Assembly (NCBI GenBank): GCA_963826145.1
Contig: CAWGVW010000002.1
Span: 1,054,001 to 1,118,000, forward strand
From: JBGPLJ01 sp963826145
GTDB taxonomy: Bacteria; Pseudomonadota; Gammaproteobacteria; Steroidobacterales; Steroidobacteraceae
Length of the DNA stretch: 64,000 bases
Reading direction: 5' to 3'
The position numbers were made by a program, and so were the translations under genes. The notes under the pieces were generated by a model. It saw nothing but the letters and a program-made list of their open reading frames with translations. It had not been told where the DNA came from and did no database searches. Every line of letters begins with the position of its first letter. Position 1 is the first letter of the stretch. Below are positions 59,306 to 64,000 of the stretch, in pieces.

Positions 59306-60066
59306 ATGTCACCGTTCCTGTCTGCGGCACTGGATGCAGCCCGTGCCGCTGGCCAGATCATCACGCGCCTGTACCACGAGGGCGTCGACGTCAGCTACAA
59401 GGCCGATCGCTCGCCGGTGACACGCGCCGACGTGGAATCCGAACGCGCGATCCGCTCGATTCTCTCGGAGCGCTTTCCGGATCATGGTTTTTACGGCGAA
59501 GAGACGGGCCGCGAGCGCACGGGCGCGGAGTATCTGTGGCTGGTCGATCCGATTGACGGCACCAAGGCGTTCGTCCGCCGCTATCCCATGTTCTCCACGC
59601 AGATCGCGCTCATGCGACGCGGAGAACTCGTGGTCGGCGTGTCGAGCGCACCGCTTTACGGCGATCTCGCGTACGCGGAGCAGGGGGGCAGCGCGTGGCT
59701 TAATGGCGAGCCGGCGCGAGTCTCAGGGATTGATCGGATCGAGGAATGCGCCCTGTCCGCGGGCAATCTGCGCACGCTGGCGTCCGGCGCGCGCTGGCCA
59801 GCGTATGGCCGCATCGTCAGCCGCGTGAACCGCATCCGTGGCTATGGCGATTTTCTCCACTATCACCTGCTTGCAAGCGGACGCATCGACGCGGTCCTGG
59901 AATCCGACGTGAACATCCTCGACATCGCGGCGCTCGTCGTCATCGTGCGCGAAGCCGGCGGGACGGTGTCGGATCTCGACGGTCGCGACATTACGCTTGA
60001 ATCGACGAGCGTACTCGCAGCCAACGGGATCCTGCACAGGAAGATCCTCGGCGCACTCGCCGCTGA

Positions 60067-60070
<4 letters not shown>
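59306..60070 (+). CDS. Inositol monophosphatase family phosphatase (HisN/CysQ-like)
   Basis: A 254-residue Mg2+/Li+-sensitive phosphatase. Motifs: GEETGRERTG (metal glutamate), LWLVDPIDGTKAFVRRYPMFST, and the second metal site LESDVNILDIAALVVIVREAGG. The DPIDGTK-x-F motif with an R-rich loop resembles histidinol-phosphatase HisN and 3'(2'),5'-bisphosphate nucleotidase CysQ; the substrate cannot be chosen. It is convergent with the kinase gene, sharing a CTAG stop overlap. Confidence 0.85.
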
Positions 60071-63210
<3,140 letters not shown>

Positions 63211-63382
63211 TTTGGTAATCGCCTTATGCCAAATCCCGGCACCGGCTTATCGGTTCCCGCAGGTGTTTCTGAAGGTGGCCGAGGCCGGCCACGGCGTTAG
63301 TAGGCCAGCGGAAAGCGGGACTTGTGGCCCGGTTGGCGTACGGCGAGCAATTTTGCCTTGCAAAAGACGGCGAACGCGGCTG

Positions 63383-64000
63383 CTAGGCGTCAATAAATAC
63401 GCGTCGGCTGCCGGAGTGAAGCTCGGCGATTGGCGTCCGATAAACACGGGTCAGGCTGGCGGCACTGACCACACTACGCGTCGACCCGAATTGCCAGGTG
63501 CCGGCGCCCTCGAGCAGCAGTACCTCGTCGGCGAATCGTTCGGCCTGGTTTGCATCGTGCAGGGTCGCGATCACGCAGGCCCCGGCATCGACACGCCGCC
63601 GGAAGAGCCTCAACGTGTCGACAGCGTGGTGCGGATCGAGATGATTCGTGGGTTCGTCCAGCAGGTATACGGCGGGTGCCTGCACGAGAACGGTGGCGAT
63701 TGCCAGCCGGCGGCGCTCGCCGCCCGAAAGAGTCGCCACCTCCCGCGAATCGAAATGCGCGAGGTCCACGTCCGCAAGCGCGCGCTGCGCGATCTCCACG
63801 TCCGTTCGCGACTCCCAGTCCCAAAGCCCAAGGTGCGGATGGCGGCCGACGAGCGCAGTCTCCAGCACAGTCGACGGGAACGGATCCTCGTCGGACTGTG
63901 CCAGCAGGGCGAGCCGCCGGGCGCGAGCGCGCCGCGGCCATTCGTAGATCGAACGCTTCTCGAGCAGTACAGTGCCATTCGCCGCAGCCCTGAGGCCCGC
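63383..64000 (-). CDS. btuD: ABC transporter ATPase, BtuD/FecE type, N-terminus off the window
   Basis: C-terminal two-thirds of a siderophore/B12-type ABC ATPase. Visible: Q-loop LALLAQSDED, the ETALVGRHPH segment, ABC signature LSGGERRRLAIA, Walker B VYLLDEPTNHLDP, and H-loop IATLHDANQAERFADEVLLLEG. The Walker A lies beyond base 64000. The B12 assignment rests on the btuB-btuF-pduO context, since sequence alone cannot tell iron from B12 transporters. Stop at 63383-63385. Confidence 0.75.
   Translation of the reverse strand, partial: AGLRAAANGTVLLEKRSIYEWPRRARARRLALLAQSDEDPFPSTVLETALVGRHPHLGLWDWESRTDVEIAQRALADVDLAHFDSREVATLSGGERRRLAIATVLVQAPAVYLLDEPTNHLDPHHAVDTLRLFRRRVDAGACVIATLHDANQAERFADEVLLLEGAGTWQFGSTRSVVSAASLTRVYRTPIAELHSGSRRVFIDA

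Noticed and set aside
63215..63380. Possible c-di-GMP-like riboswitch upstream of the hybrid kinase gene
   Set aside because: A few stretches looked similar (GCGGGAACCGATAAGCCGG), but the conserved core and order were missing; only a GTGGCCG/CGGCCAC hairpin is real.

Overview
High-G+C gammaproteobacterial chromosome (no plasmid, phage or IS genes seen). Gene order is close to a Pseudomonas-type block (yggT-proC-yggS / pilT-pilU / pyrB-ruvX-yqgE-tonB3-gshB / pilG-H-I-J-chpA). The rpsU-yqeY-dnaG operon, a split AdoCbl-dependent ribonucleotide reductase and the absence of pyrR and pilK fit a free-living aerobic member of the Xanthomonadales/Steroidobacterales/Nevskiales part of the class; the exact family cannot be told from this sequence.

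Layout. 1-1131: leftward macromolecular-synthesis operon (rpsU, yqeY, start of dnaG). 1186-3919: tsaD, folB, folK and a convergent pteridine reductase-like SDR. 4015-10464: MidA-type methyltransferase, a beta-barrel-like protein, cca, a lipoprotein metallopeptidase, DegQ-type protease and Hsp20. 10465-14230: nrdJa-nrdJb behind a long structured leader, then terminators around a perfect 37-bp palindrome. 14693-22818: mltD, small lipoproteins, an ATP-grasp enzyme, an L,D-transpeptidase, ppnN and hypotheticals. 22829-29443: orphan ParA, htpG, a hydrolase, HU, yggT-proC-yggS. 29544-32890: three tandem PilT/PilU ATPases. 33282-38067: leftward gshB, tonB3-like, yqgE, ruvX, pyrB, pyrK-like. 38350-47794: Pil-Chp chemosensory operon controlling twitching. 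47797-49892: rsmE (frameshifted as given) and bioA. 49907-52918: ampD-ampE-btuF and a lipoprotein. 53181-57519: ParB-like protein, PduO adenosyltransferase, btuB with a cobalamin riboswitch. 57537-59159: TetR operon with a 20-bp palindromic operator. 59306-64000: inositol-monophosphatase family enzyme, BarA-like hybrid kinase, start-less btuD.

Two themes join the genes. First, vitamin B12: BtuB (outer membrane), BtuF (periplasm), BtuD (inner-membrane ABC transporter), PduO (makes AdoCbl) and NrdJab (uses AdoCbl to make dNTPs) form an uptake-to-use chain, with riboswitch control at btuB. Second, type IV pilus retraction: three retraction-type ATPases, TonB3 and the Pil-Chp system.

Most unusual items: a modular palindromic repeat family in two convergent intergenic gaps (32932-33270 and 52927-53169), other long perfect palindromes, the long nrdJ leader, the third PilT-like ATPase, a PyrK-like protein beside pyrB, an orphan ParB-domain protein in the B12 locus, and three single-base insertions in rsmE whose frame is restored. 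No clearly new multi-gene system was found; the repeat family is the best candidate for something undescribed.
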